The notes under the pieces: model-generated | What the model saw: only the letters and a program-made list of their open reading frames with translations | Told to the model about the DNA's origin: nothing | Databases searched by the model: none | In this document: positions 1 to 8,739 of the stretch, in pieces | Position numbering within the stretch: position 1 is the stretch's first letter | How the letters are laid out: the number at the start of each line of letters is the position of its first letter | Program-made: the position numbers and the translations under genes | Origin: JBKBKC01 sp046294265 | GTDB taxonomy: Bacteria > Pseudomonadota > Alphaproteobacteria > Rhodobacterales > Rhodobacteraceae | Assembly: GCA_046294265.1 (NCBI GenBank) | Contig: JBKBKC010000001.1 | Span: forward strand, 186,001 to 250,000 | Length of the DNA stretch: 64,000 bases | Direction of reading: 5' to 3'

Positions 1-105
1 ATCAAAGCGGGGCGCCGCGCTTTCGGGCGAAGAGCGGAAGGGTCGAACGGCATCGGCGGGGCTATCGGCTGCGCACACCGCCGGGCAAGGACGAAGGGAT
101 ACTGA

Positions 106-1704
106 ATGTGGGATTACGCTAAACTTGTCGTGCTTGGCCTGATCGCGGTTCTGGCCGCGATTGCGGCCAACTATGCGCGCGACGCGGCCTATCTGGCCAA
201 TGCGCTGGTGGTGATGCTGGCGGCGGGGGGCACCTTTCTGTGGGTGCTGCGCGGCATCGGGGACGAAAAGGCCCCGGTGCGGCAGGATGAATACATGGAC
301 GGGGTGGTGCGCGCGGGCGTGATCGCCACCTCGTTCTGGGGGGTCGTGGGATTTCTGGTGGGCGTGGTGATCGCGTTCCAGCTGGCCTATCCCGGCCTGA
401 ACGTCGCCTATGAGGGGATCGGCAACTTTGGCCGCCTGCGCCCGCTGCACACCAGCGCCGTGATCTTTGCCTTTGGTGGCAACGCGCTGATCATGTCGTC
501 CTTCTACATCGTGCAGCGGACCAGTGCGGTGCGGCTCTGGGGCGGGAACCTGGCGTGGTTCGTGTTCTGGGGCTGGCAGCTGATGATCGTGCTGGCGGCC
601 ACGTCCTATGTGCTGGGGGGCACCCAGTCCAAGGAATACGCGGAGACCGTGTGGTATATCGACATCTGGATCACGGTCGTCTGGCTCGCGTTCCTTGCGG
701 TGTTCATGGGCACGCTGATCAAGCGGAAAGAGCCGCATATCTATGTGGCGAACTGGTTCCTTCTGTCCTTCATCATCACGGTCGCGATGCTGCATGTGGT
801 GAACAACGCCGCCGTGCCGGTGTCGATCTTCGGCTCCACCTCGGTCTCGGCCTATTCGGGCGTGCAGGATGCGATGATCCAGTGGTGGTATGGCCACAAC
901 GCGGTGGGGTTCTTCCTGACCGCGGGCTTCCTGGGGATGATGTATTACTTCGTCCCCAAGCAGGCCGAGCGGCCCGTTTATAGTTACAAGCTGTCGATCA
1001 TCCACTTCTGGGCGCTGATCTTCCTCTATATCTGGGCCGGTCCGCACCATCTGCACTACACGGCACTTCCCGACTGGGCCGCGACCCTGGGGATGGTGTT
1101 CTCGATCATGCTGTGGATGCCGTCCTGGGGTGGCATGATCAACGGGCTGATGACGTTGTCGGGCGCCTGGGACAAGCTGCGCACCGACCCGGTGATCCGG
1201 ATGATGGTGGTCAGCATCGGGTTCTACGGGATGAGCACGTTCGAGGGTCCGATGATGAGCATCAAGGCCGTGAACAGCCTGAGCCACTATACCGATTGGA
1301 CCATCGGCCATGTGCACTCGGGGGCGCTGGGCTGGAACGGGATGATCACCTTCGGCGCGCTTTACTTCCTTGTGCCGCGGCTGTGGAACCGGCCGGCGCT
1401 CTATTCGCTGGGCCTGGTGTCCTGGCACTTCTGGCTCGCGACCATCGGCATCGTCCTTTACGCCAGCGCCATGTGGGTGACGGGCATCATGGAGGGGCTG
1501 ATGTGGCGCGAGGTGGATGCCAACGGGTTCCTGGTGAACGCCTTTGCCGACACGGTGGCGGCCAAGCATCCGATGTATGTGGTGCGCGGTCTGGGCGGTC
1601 TGATGTATCTGACCGGCGCCATCATCATGTGCTACAACCTGTGGATGACCGTCCGCGCACAGCCTGCGAGGGCTGGTGCCGGTGCGGCCGTCCCCGCCGA
1701 ATAA
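106..1704 (+). CDS. ccoN: cbb3-type cytochrome c oxidase subunit I
   Basis: Catalytic heme-copper oxidase subunit of the high-affinity cbb3 terminal oxidase, in the inner membrane. The 532-residue product is almost wholly membrane helices. The ligand histidines of C-family oxidases are visible: His115 in RPLHTSAVIF (low-spin heme), His264 in WWYGHNAVGF and His314/His315 in AGPHHLHY (CuB), and His402/His404 in GHVHSGALGW (hemes). Length is normal for CcoN. The ATG lies downstream of a GAAGGGA ribosome site. It heads ccoNOQP, and ccoO follows after 13 bases. The upstream 105 bases hold no gene; the window opens with ATCAA, possibly the right half of an FNR box. Confidence 0.97.
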   Translation: MWDYAKLVVLGLIAVLAAIAANYARDAAYLANALVVMLAAGGTFLWVLRGIGDEKAPVRQDEYMDGVVRAGVIATSFWGVVGFLVGVVIAFQLAYPGLNVAYEGIGNFGRLRPLHTSAVIFAFGGNALIMSSFYIVQRTSAVRLWGGNLAWFVFWGWQLMIVLAATSYVLGGTQSKEYAETVWYIDIWITVVWLAFLAVFMGTLIKRKEPHIYVANWFLLSFIITVAMLHVVNNAAVPVSIFGSTSVSAYSGVQDAMIQWWYGHNAVGFFLTAGFLGMMYYFVPKQAERPVYSYKLSIIHFWALIFLYIWAGPHHLHYTALPDWAATLGMVFSIMLWMPSWGGMINGLMTLSGAWDKLRTDPVIRMMVVSIGFYGMSTFEGPMMSIKAVNSLSHYTDWTIGHVHSGALGWNGMITFGALYFLVPRLWNRPALYSLGLVSWHFWLATIGIVLYASAMWVTGIMEGLMWREVDANGFLVNAFADTVAAKHPMYVVRGLGGLMYLTGAIIMCYNLWMTVRAQPARAGAGAAVPAE

Positions 1705-1717
1705 GGAGGGGTGAGCC

Positions 1718-2485
1718 ATGGCTTTCCTGGACAAGCACAAGGCCATCGAGACGCATGCCACCCTTCTGTTGGTGCTGTCGTTCCTGGTGGTGACCATCGG
1801 CGGGCTGGTGCAGATCGTGCCGCTGTTCTACCTGGAGAACACCATCGAGCGGGTGGAGGGTGTGCGGCCCTACACGCCGCTGGAGCTGGCGGGGCGCGAC
1901 ATCTACATCCGCGAGGGCTGTTACAACTGCCACAGCCAGATGATCCGCCCCATGCGCGACGAGGTGGAACGCTATGGCCATTACAGCCTGGCGGCCGAGT
2001 CGATGTATGACCGGCCGTTCCAGTGGGGGTCCAAGCGGACCGGCCCCGATCTGGCGCGGGTCGGCAACCGCTATTCGGACGACTGGCATGTGGATCACCT
2101 GATCGCGCCGAAATCGGTCGTGCCGGAATCGGTGATGCCGCCCTATGCCTTCCTGATGAACCGCCAGATCGACGGCCGCTACATCCGCGACTCGATGGCG
2201 ACGCACCGCCTGCTGGGCGTGCCCTACAGCGACGAGATGATGGACAACGCGGTGGCCGATTTCCGGGCGCAGGCCGACCCGGAGGCGGATGGCGAGGGGC
2301 TGATCGCGCGCTACACCGGCGCGCAGGAGATCCGGGGGCAGGCGCTGGTGTTTCCCGCCACGCTGAACCAGCGCAATTTCGACGGCCAGCCTGCGCTGAC
2401 CGAAATGGATGCGCTGATCGCCTATCTGCAGGTTCTGGGCACGATGGTCGATTTCTCGACCTTCATCCCGGACGCGAGCCGGTAA
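1718..2485 (+). CDS. ccoO: cbb3-type cytochrome c oxidase subunit II (monoheme c)
   Basis: Membrane-anchored monoheme cytochrome c subunit that passes electrons to CcoN. The 255-residue protein has one N-terminal transmembrane anchor (about residues 15-38) and one heme c site CYNCH at residues 68-72, followed by SQMIRP, typical of CcoO. Methionines in the periplasmic domain (for example VMPPYAF) can supply the axial ligand. The order ccoN-ccoO-ccoQ-ccoP is the standard one and ccoQ starts 9 bases after its stop. Length and motif agree with the family. Confidence 0.97.
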   Translation: MAFLDKHKAIETHATLLLVLSFLVVTIGGLVQIVPLFYLENTIERVEGVRPYTPLELAGRDIYIREGCYNCHSQMIRPMRDEVERYGHYSLAAESMYDRPFQWGSKRTGPDLARVGNRYSDDWHVDHLIAPKSVVPESVMPPYAFLMNRQIDGRYIRDSMATHRLLGVPYSDEMMDNAVADFRAQADPEADGEGLIARYTGAQEIRGQALVFPATLNQRNFDGQPALTEMDALIAYLQVLGTMVDFSTFIPDASR

Positions 2486-2494
2486 GGGGGGATC

Positions 2495-2695
2495 ATGGAA
2501 ACCTATTCCTTCCTGCGCCAGATGGCCGACAGCTGGGCGCTGCTTTTGATGACCGCGATGTTCGTGGGGATTATCATCTGGGCCTTCCGCCCGGGTGGCC
2601 GCAAGGTGCAGCACGAGGCCGCCACGGCGATCTTCCGCAACGAGGACCGCCCGGCGCGCGACCCATCCACAGACGACAAGGAGGCGCGGACATGA
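2495..2695 (+). CDS. ccoQ: cbb3-type cytochrome c oxidase subunit IV (CcoQ/FixQ)
   Basis: Small non-catalytic subunit reported to stabilise the cbb3 complex. The 66-residue product has one transmembrane helix (about residues 13-31, LLLMTAMFVGIIIWAFRPG) and a short charged cytoplasmic tail rich in E, D and R. Size, single helix and place between ccoO and ccoP identify it; the sequence itself is poorly conserved. Its stop overlaps the ccoP start as ATGA, which suggests translational coupling. Confidence 0.93.
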   Translation: METYSFLRQMADSWALLLMTAMFVGIIIWAFRPGGRKVQHEAATAIFRNEDRPARDPSTDDKEART

Positions 2696-3579
2696 GTGCC
2701 GAGCACAAGACGAACCGCCAGCCCGGCGATGTGGAAACCACCGGCCACAGCTGGGACGGGATCGAGGAGTTCAACAATCCCCTGCCGCGCTGGTGGCTTT
2801 ACACGTTTTACCTCTGCATCGTGTGGGGCCTGGGGTATACGATCTTCTATCCCGCCTGGCCCATGCTGACGCAGGCGACGCCGGGGGTCCTGGGCGCCTC
2901 GACCCGTGCCGATGTGGCGGTGGAGATCCAGCGCTTTGCCGATGCCAACGCCGACATCAAGGCACGGCTGGTGGACACCGAGCTGACCGACATCGCCGCG
3001 GACCCGGACCTTGCCAGCTATGCCCAGAACGCGGGTGCGGCCGTGTTCCGCACCTGGTGCGTGCAGTGCCATGGCTCGGGGGCGGCGGGGGTGCAGGCGG
3101 CGGGCTATCCGAACCTCCTGGATGACGACTGGCTTTGGGGCGGGGATATCGAGAACATCCACACCACCATCACCCACGGCATCCGCAACACCACCAGCGA
3201 CGAGGCCCGCTATTCGCAGATGCCCGCCTTTGGCGAGTTGCTGGAGAGGGCCGAGATCGAGAACCTGGTGCAATTCGTGCGCCAGATGTCGGGGCAGGAG
3301 CATGACGCGGCGGTTGCCGAGCCGGGGGCCGAGCTTTACGCCGACAACTGCGCGAGCTGCCATGGCGATCTGGGCGAGGGCAATCGCGACCTCGGCGCGC
3401 CCCGGCTGAACGATGCCATCTGGCTTTACGGCGGGTCAGAGGCCGCGATCCGCTACAGCATCGTCAATGCGCGGTTCGGGGTGATGCCGAATTTCGACGC
3501 GCGGCTGGGCGAGGCCGATATCCGGTCGGTCGCGTTCTATGTGCACGGACTGGGCGGCGGCGAGGCTGCGCCGGAATAG
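2692..3579 (+). CDS. ccoP: cbb3-type cytochrome c oxidase subunit III (diheme c)
   Basis: Diheme cytochrome c subunit that takes electrons from soluble cytochromes. I chose the ATG at 2692 (ATGA overlap with ccoQ), giving 295 residues; the reading frame stays open upstream but that part only overlaps ccoO and ccoQ. The N-terminal FNNPLPRWW motif precedes one transmembrane segment (about 34-56). Two heme c sites are present: CVQCH at 123-127 and CASCH at 220-224, with methionine-bearing loops SQMPAF and GVMPNF as likely axial ligands. The stop is only 7 bases from the stop of the convergent CDF-like gene. Confidence 0.97.
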   Translation: MSAEHKTNRQPGDVETTGHSWDGIEEFNNPLPRWWLYTFYLCIVWGLGYTIFYPAWPMLTQATPGVLGASTRADVAVEIQRFADANADIKARLVDTELTDIAADPDLASYAQNAGAAVFRTWCVQCHGSGAAGVQAAGYPNLLDDDWLWGGDIENIHTTITHGIRNTTSDEARYSQMPAFGELLERAEIENLVQFVRQMSGQEHDAAVAEPGAELYADNCASCHGDLGEGNRDLGAPRLNDAIWLYGGSEAAIRYSIVNARFGVMPNFDARLGEADIRSVAFYVHGLGGGEAAPE

Positions 3580-3586
3580 CCGCGTG

Positions 3587-4183
3587 TCAGGCGCGGGCCG
3601 CCTGCGCCTCGGCGCGGGCGGCTTTCCACACCTCCACCGCCGCATCCGCGTTCAGCGCCGCGATGGCCAGGCCCACGATCACATCGGGCCAGGCCGTGCG
3701 CCACAGATAGGCCGTGACCACCCCCGCCGCGATGATCCCCAGATTGGCCAGCATGTCGTTCCGGGCCGACAGGAAGGCCGCGCGCGACAGGCTGCCGCCG
3801 CGGTGGCGCACCCGCGCCAGGATCAGCGCCGCCGCCCCGTTCACCCCCAGCGCCCCCAGCCCCGTCAGCGTGAGCGACATGGCATGGGGTGCGACGGGGT
3901 TTCCGATCTTGCTCCACAGCGCCCAAAGCGTGGCGAGCGCGGGCACCATGATCAACCCCGCCAGCACCATGCCCAGCCGCGCCCGCGCCGCGACGGACCA
4001 TCCCAGCGCCAGAAGGATCAGCAGGTTGACGGCGGCATCCTCGAGAAAGTCGATGCTGTCGGCAAACAGGGCGACCGATCCGATGGCCAGCGCCACGGTG
4101 AATTCGACGCCGAACCATGCAAGGTTCAGCCCGCCCGCCCAGGCGACGGCGCGGCGCAGGGCGGGGTCGCGAATGTCGGTCAT
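3587..4183 (-). CDS. Cation diffusion facilitator-like membrane protein, short form
   Basis: A 198-residue hydrophobic protein with about six predicted membrane helices, resembling the transmembrane half of CDF/ZitB-type metal exporters: the family's acidic membrane motif is suggested by FADSIDFLEDAAVN, and a later polar segment by SARNDMLANLG. The usual cytoplasmic C-terminal metal-sensing domain and histidine-rich loop are missing, and the chain ends shortly after the last helix. A GAGGAG site precedes the ATG. It sits alone on the minus strand between ccoP and ccoG. Metal specificity cannot be read; a role in copper or zinc handling near the oxidase is only inferred. Confidence 0.75.
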   Translation of the reverse strand: MTDIRDPALRRAVAWAGGLNLAWFGVEFTVALAIGSVALFADSIDFLEDAAVNLLILLALGWSVAARARLGMVLAGLIMVPALATLWALWSKIGNPVAPHAMSLTLTGLGALGVNGAAALILARVRHRGGSLSRAAFLSARNDMLANLGIIAAGVVTAYLWRTAWPDVIVGLAIAALNADAAVEVWKAARAEAQAARA

Positions 4184-4285
4184 GATGCGGGGACTCCTCG
4201 GCGCGCGTGGCTGACACTAGTTCCCGGGTGTAACGCCTGTCTCAACCAATATGTCGCAGCCCAAAGCTGCATCGGGGATGCCAGA

Positions 4286-4299
4286 TTGATGCAGGTCAA
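4286..4299 (+). promoter_or_regulatory. FNR/FnrL-type anaerobox upstream of ccoG
   Basis: TTGAT-GCAG-GTCAA matches the FNR consensus TTGAT-N4-ATCAA at nine of ten half-site positions. It lies in the 187-base gap between the CDF-like gene (minus) and ccoG (plus), about 72 bases before the ccoG start, a distance that allows an activator position near -41. FNR-type control of cco genes is established in Rhodobacterales; binding here is inferred. Confidence 0.8.
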
Positions 4300-4370
4300 G
4301 GATTGGCGCAACCCTGCGGTCCATACCTCGGGCATCATCGGCCCAGCCCCCCCTTTCGGAGCCTTCCACC

Positions 4371-5876
4371 GTGCCCAGCGACACCCAGCCGGAAACCCTG
4401 TATTCCAAGCGCACGCCGATCTTTCCCCGTCGCGTGAAGGGCAATTTCCGCCGCATGAAATGGTGGCTGATGGGGATGATGCTGGGCATCTACTACGTCA
4501 CGCCCTGGCTGCGCTGGGACCGCGGGCCCAGCATGCCGGATCAGGCGGTGCTGCTGGACCTCGCGCATCGGCGGTTCTTTTTCTTCATGATCGAGATCTG
4601 GCCGCATGAGTTCTATTTCGTGGCCGGGCTGCTGATCATGGCGGGGCTGGGGCTGTTCCTGTTCACGGCCGCGCTGGGGCGGGTCTGGTGCGGCTATGCC
4701 TGCCCGCAAACGGTCTGGACCGACCTGTTCATCCTGGTGGAACGCTGGATCGAGGGCGACCGCAACGCGCGGGTGCGGCTGCACCATCAGCCGTGGAACG
4801 CCGAGAAGATCCGCAAATACGGGCTGAAATGGACCGTCTGGCTGCTGATCGGGCTGGCGACGGGCGGGGCCTGGGTGTTCTATTTCACCGATGCCCCGAC
4901 GCTGGCGCGCGATCTGGTGACGGGGCAGGCGCATCCGGTGGCCTATACCACCATGGCGATCCTGACGCTGACGACGTTCCTGTTCGGCGGGTTCTTTCGC
5001 GAGCAGATCTGCATCTATGCCTGCCCCTGGCCGCGCATCCAGGCGGCGATGATGGATGAGGATACCATCACCATCGGCTATCGCGACTGGCGCGGAGAGC
5101 CGCGCGGCAAGCTGAAAAAGGATTTCGTGCTGCCCGCCGGCAAGACCATGCCCAAGGGATCGGTGGCCTTTGCCCCCGACACGGCGCCGGGGGGCGCCCC
5201 CGCTGCGGACAAGCCCAAGGGCGACTGCATCGACTGCATGGCCTGCGTGAACGTCTGCCCCATGGGCATCGACATCCGCAACGGCCAGCAACTTGCCTGC
5301 ATCACCTGCGGGCTGTGCATCGACGCCTGCAACGATGTGATGGACAAGGTGGGCAAGCCGCGCGGGTTGGTGGGCTATCTGGCGCTGACCGACGAGGTGG
5401 CCGAGCGCGGGGGGGCCAAGCCGATCTCGGTCTGGCGGCATATCTTCCGGCTGCGCACGATGGTCTATACCGTGCTCTGGGCCGGGGTGGGCGTGGTGCT
5501 GGTGGTGGCGCTGTTCCTGCGGTCCGAGATCGAGGTGAACGTGACCCCGGTGCGCAACCCCACCTATGTCACGCTGTCGGACGGATCGGTGCGCAACACC
5601 TATGACCTGCGGCTGTTGAACAAGCATGGCGACGACCGGCAGTTCCGCATCTCGCTGACCTCGGACGAGGTGCTGCGCATCGCGCTGGAAGGGACGGACG
5701 ACCTGCGCGTGACAGTGCCGGCAAACGAGTCCAGAATGCAGCGTGTCTATGTTGTCGCCCGTCCGGGCAGCGCGGCCGCCGAGGGTGAGCGGACAAGCCT
5801 GCGCCTGTGGGTCGAGGATATGGGATCGACCGACCGCGTGCATCACGACACGATCTTCAACGGAAAGGGCAAATGA
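4371..5876 (+). CDS. ccoG: cbb3 oxidase accessory protein CcoG (RdxA/FixG), ferredoxin-type
   Basis: Membrane iron-sulfur protein of cbb3 biogenesis; CcoG has been linked to reduction of copper for oxidase assembly. The 501 residues contain several transmembrane helices and two [4Fe-4S] ferredoxin motifs: CIDCMACVNVCP and CITCGLCIDAC. Additional conserved cysteines occur in CGYACPQTVW and CIYACPWPR. The C-terminal part after the last helix forms the periplasmic Ig-like FixG domain. First gene of ccoGHIS; an FNR box lies upstream. Its stop overlaps the ccoH start (AAATGATG). Confidence 0.96.
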   Translation: MPSDTQPETLYSKRTPIFPRRVKGNFRRMKWWLMGMMLGIYYVTPWLRWDRGPSMPDQAVLLDLAHRRFFFFMIEIWPHEFYFVAGLLIMAGLGLFLFTAALGRVWCGYACPQTVWTDLFILVERWIEGDRNARVRLHHQPWNAEKIRKYGLKWTVWLLIGLATGGAWVFYFTDAPTLARDLVTGQAHPVAYTTMAILTLTTFLFGGFFREQICIYACPWPRIQAAMMDEDTITIGYRDWRGEPRGKLKKDFVLPAGKTMPKGSVAFAPDTAPGGAPAADKPKGDCIDCMACVNVCPMGIDIRNGQQLACITCGLCIDACNDVMDKVGKPRGLVGYLALTDEVAERGGAKPISVWRHIFRLRTMVYTVLWAGVGVVLVVALFLRSEIEVNVTPVRNPTYVTLSDGSVRNTYDLRLLNKHGDDRQFRISLTSDEVLRIALEGTDDLRVTVPANESRMQRVYVVARPGSAAAEGERTSLRLWVEDMGSTDRVHHDTIFNGKGK

Positions 5877-6331
5877 TGCGAGGCGAACTGACGGGCCGGC
5901 ATGTGCTGGCGATCACGGTGGGCGCGTTCGCGGTGATCGTGGGGGTGAACCTGGTGATGGCCTACAAGGCGGTCAGCACCTTTCCGGGGATCGAGGTCAA
6001 GAATTCCTATGTGGCAAGCCAGGGCTGGAATGCCGCGCGGGATGCGCAGGTGGCGCTGGGCTGGCGGCTGGTGCAGGAATACCGCGACGGCGTGCTGACG
6101 CTGCGCTTCACCGATGCCTCGGGGCGTCCGGCACCCGTGGCGGGGCTGGCGGTGCTCGTGGGCCGGGCCACGGCGGCGCAGGACGACCAGCGCCCGGTCT
6201 TCGTGCGCGAGGATGGCGCATTCCATGCCGATGTGGCGCTGACCACCGGCAAGTGGCTGGTGCGGGTGGAGGCGGAGGCCGAGGACGGCACCGCCTTTCG
6301 CCAGCGGCTGAGCCTGACGGTGCGGGGCTAA
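5873..6331 (+). CDS. ccoH: cbb3 oxidase assembly protein CcoH (FixH)
   Basis: Small membrane assembly factor of the cbb3 oxidase. The ATG at 5873 overlaps the ccoG stop and gives 152 residues (a second ATG follows directly). One N-terminal transmembrane helix (about 11-30, HVLAITVGAFAVIVGVNLVM) contains the FixH hallmark and is followed by YKAVSTFPGIEVKNSYVASQ-type sequence and a periplasmic domain. Member of the coupled ccoGHIS run; ccoI starts 1 base after its stop. Confidence 0.94.
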   Translation: MMRGELTGRHVLAITVGAFAVIVGVNLVMAYKAVSTFPGIEVKNSYVASQGWNAARDAQVALGWRLVQEYRDGVLTLRFTDASGRPAPVAGLAVLVGRATAAQDDQRPVFVREDGAFHADVALTTGKWLVRVEAEAEDGTAFRQRLSLTVRG

Positions 6332-6332
6332 G

Positions 6333-8525
6333 GTGGCGCTGGCCGAGGACATCGAGGGCGGCCTGAGCGCCTGCCCCGCCTGCGCCGCCGCCCCCATGGC
6401 GCGCGCGCAGGCGCGGGTGGCGCCGGGGCCCGCGCGGATGGTGTTCTCGTTGCCCATGGTGCATTGCGCGGCCTGCATCCAGGTGCTGGAGCCGGGGCTG
6501 GAGGCGGTGGAGGGCGTGCGCTCGGCCCGGCTGAACCTGACCTTGAAGCGGATCAGCGTGGAGGCCGAGGCGGATGTGACGCCCGCGCGCCTGATCGAGG
6601 CGATGGCCGCGCTGGGGTATGAGGCGCATGAGCTGGACGCGGGCCTTCTGTCGACCACCGAAACGGACCGGCAGGGGCGGGATCTGCTGATGCGGATCGG
6701 CGTGTCCGGGTTCGCGATGATGAACATCATGCTCTTGTCCGTGGCCGTCTGGTCGGGGGCCGAGGATGCGACGCGCGACATGTTCCACTGGATTTCGGCG
6801 GCGATTGCCCTGCCGACGGTGGTATTCGCGGGCCAGCCGTTCTTTCGCTCGGCCTGGGCCAGCTTGCGGGTGATGCGGCTGGGCATGGATGTGCCGATTT
6901 CGCTGGCGATCATCCTGGCCTCGTCGATCTCGCTTTATGAAACCTCGCAGTCGGGGCACCACGCCTATTTCGATGCGGCGGTGATGCTGACGTTCTTTCT
7001 GCTGTGCGGGCGGTATCTGGACCATCGCACGCGGGCCGCCGCCCGATCGGCGGCGCAGGAGCTTGCCGCGTTGGAGGTGCCGCGCGCCTTGCGGGTGACG
7101 GGGGACGGCGAGGCCGAGGTGGCTGTGGCCGCGCTTGCCCCCGGCGATCTGGTGCGGGTGCGCCCCGGCGGCCGGATGCCGGTGGATGGCGTGGTGGAGG
7201 GCGGATCGTCCGAGGTGGACCGGTCGCTTTTGACCGGGGAGAGCGAGCCTGCCTTTGCGGGCCCCGGCACGCTGGTCGCGGCAGGCGAGGTGAACCTGAC
7301 GGGGCCGCTGCTGGTGCGGGTGACGGCGGCGGGGCGCGACAGTTCCCTGCACCGGATGGCCGATCTGGTGGCCGTGGCCGAGGCCGCGCGCACGCGCTAC
7401 ACCTCATTGGCGGAACGCGCGAGCCGCGCCTATTCGCCCATCGTGCATATCGTGAGCTTTGCGGCCTTTGGTGTTTGGATGTGGATTTCGGGCGGCGATG
7501 TGCGGCTTGCGGTGAACATCTCGGCGGCGGTCCTCATCATCACCTGCCCCTGCGCGCTGGGGCTGGCGGTGCCTGCGGTGGTGACGGCGGCATCGGGGCG
7601 GCTGTTCCGCAAGGGGCTGCTCATCAAGAACGGCACGGCGCTGGAGCGGCTGGCCGAGGTGGATACGGTGGTGTTCGACAAGACCGGCACGCTGACCATG
7701 GGCGCGCCGGTGCCGATGGACCTGGGTGGCGTGCCCCGGCGCGAGCTGGAGGTGGCCGCAGGGCTGGCCGGCGCCTCGTCGCACCCCCTGGCGCGCGCGC
7801 TGGCCGAGGGCGCGCGCAAGGCGGGCGTGCGGGCGGCAGAGGTGGCGGACCTGCGCGAGGTGCCGGGCCACGGTATCGAGGGGATCTGGGCCGGGCGGCG
7901 CGTGCGGCTGGGCCGCGCGGACTGGTGCGGGGCCGAGCCGGTGGCGGTAACGGCCACCTATCTGTGCCTGGGCGAGGGCACCCCCCGCGCCATCGGCTTT
8001 GCCGACCGGATGCGCCCGGGCGCGGCGGAGGTCGTGGCGGCGCTGCAGGCGCAGGGGCGGCGCGTGATGCTCTTGTCGGGTGACGCCATGGCCCCGGTGG
8101 CCGACATGGCGGCGCGGCTGGGGATTGCCGAGTGGCGCGCGGGCGTGCTGCCGACCGAGAAGGCCGCAGAGGTGGCGCGTCTTTCCGCAGAGGGCGCGCG
8201 GGTGCTGATGGTGGGCGACGGGCTGAACGACACGGCGGCACTTGCGGCGGCGCATGTGTCGATCTCGCCCGCCTCGGCGCTGGACGCGGCGCGCACCGCG
8301 TCGGATATTGTGCTCTTGGGGCAGGATCTGGCGCCGATTGCCGATGCGCTGCGGATCGCGCGGGCGGCCACCCGGCGGATGCGCGAGAATTTCGCGCTTT
8401 CGGCCGGGTATAACGTGGTGGCGGTGCCGATTGCGCTGGTGGGGCTGGCCACACCGCTGCTGGCGGCGCTGGCGATGTCGCTGTCGTCGATCACGGTGGC
8501 GCTGAACGCGATGCGGCTGCGCTGA
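6333..8525 (+). CDS. ccoI: Copper-translocating P1B-type ATPase CcoI (FixI/CopA2)
   Basis: P-type ATPase that exports copper to the periplasm for loading of the CuB centre. The 730-residue protein has an extra N-terminal CPAC pair (14-17), a heavy-metal-binding domain with HCAACIQ (Cys45/Cys48), the CPC ion-path motif in ITCPCALGLAVP, the phosphorylation motif DKTGTLTMG, the SSHPLARAL nucleotide-domain motif and GDGLNDTAAL. The start is a GTG one base after ccoH; no better ATG keeps the metal-binding domain. Placement between ccoH and ccoS favours the slow oxidase-assembly pump over a detoxifying CopA. Confidence 0.95.
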   Translation: MALAEDIEGGLSACPACAAAPMARAQARVAPGPARMVFSLPMVHCAACIQVLEPGLEAVEGVRSARLNLTLKRISVEAEADVTPARLIEAMAALGYEAHELDAGLLSTTETDRQGRDLLMRIGVSGFAMMNIMLLSVAVWSGAEDATRDMFHWISAAIALPTVVFAGQPFFRSAWASLRVMRLGMDVPISLAIILASSISLYETSQSGHHAYFDAAVMLTFFLLCGRYLDHRTRAAARSAAQELAALEVPRALRVTGDGEAEVAVAALAPGDLVRVRPGGRMPVDGVVEGGSSEVDRSLLTGESEPAFAGPGTLVAAGEVNLTGPLLVRVTAAGRDSSLHRMADLVAVAEAARTRYTSLAERASRAYSPIVHIVSFAAFGVWMWISGGDVRLAVNISAAVLIITCPCALGLAVPAVVTAASGRLFRKGLLIKNGTALERLAEVDTVVFDKTGTLTMGAPVPMDLGGVPRRELEVAAGLAGASSHPLARALAEGARKAGVRAAEVADLREVPGHGIEGIWAGRRVRLGRADWCGAEPVAVTATYLCLGEGTPRAIGFADRMRPGAAEVVAALQAQGRRVMLLSGDAMAPVADMAARLGIAEWRAGVLPTEKAAEVARLSAEGARVLMVGDGLNDTAALAAAHVSISPASALDAARTASDIVLLGQDLAPIADALRIARAATRRMRENFALSAGYNVVAVPIALVGLATPLLAALAMSLSSITVALNAMRLR

Positions 8526-8683
8526 TGGAGATCCTGACGATCCTCATTCCGGTGTCGCTGTTTCTGGGCGGCGTGGGGCTGGTGGCGTTTTTCTGGATGC
8601 TGCGGCGGGGGCAGTTCGACGACCCCGACGGGAGTGCGCACCGCATCCTGCGCAAGGATTACGACGACAAGCCCAAGCGATAG
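8525..8683 (+). CDS. ccoS: cbb3 oxidase maturation protein CcoS, 52 residues
   Basis: Short gene immediately after ccoI, its ATG overlapping the ccoI stop by one base (TGATG). Translation gives 52 residues: one N-terminal transmembrane helix (MEILTILIPVSLFLGGVGLV onward to FFWMLRRG) and the CcoS/FixS signature GQFDDPDGSAHRIL, followed by a lysine-rich tail. CcoS is needed for insertion of redox cofactors into CcoN. It closes the ccoGHIS operon; a GC hairpin follows 14 bases later. Confidence 0.95.
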   Translation: MEILTILIPVSLFLGGVGLVAFFWMLRRGQFDDPDGSAHRILRKDYDDKPKR

Positions 8684-8697
8684 CCCCCCCTCCCCAT

Positions 8698-8720
8698 CCC
8701 TCCCCCACGAGGGGGGAGGG
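8698..8720. terminator. GC-rich hairpin between convergent ccoS and ALDH gene
   Basis: CCCTCCCCC and GGGGGAGGG form a 9-bp stem around ACGAG. It lies between the stops of ccoS (plus) and the aldehyde dehydrogenase gene (minus). There is no T-run on either side, so intrinsic termination is only a guess. Confidence 0.5.
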
Positions 8721-8739
8721 AGGCACCCGGCGCCGCGGG

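Noticed and set aside
4335..5846. 503-residue minus-strand frame opposite ccoG
   Set aside because: His/Gln/Arg-rich shadow of ccoG without motifs or ribosome site; also would overlap the FNR box region.
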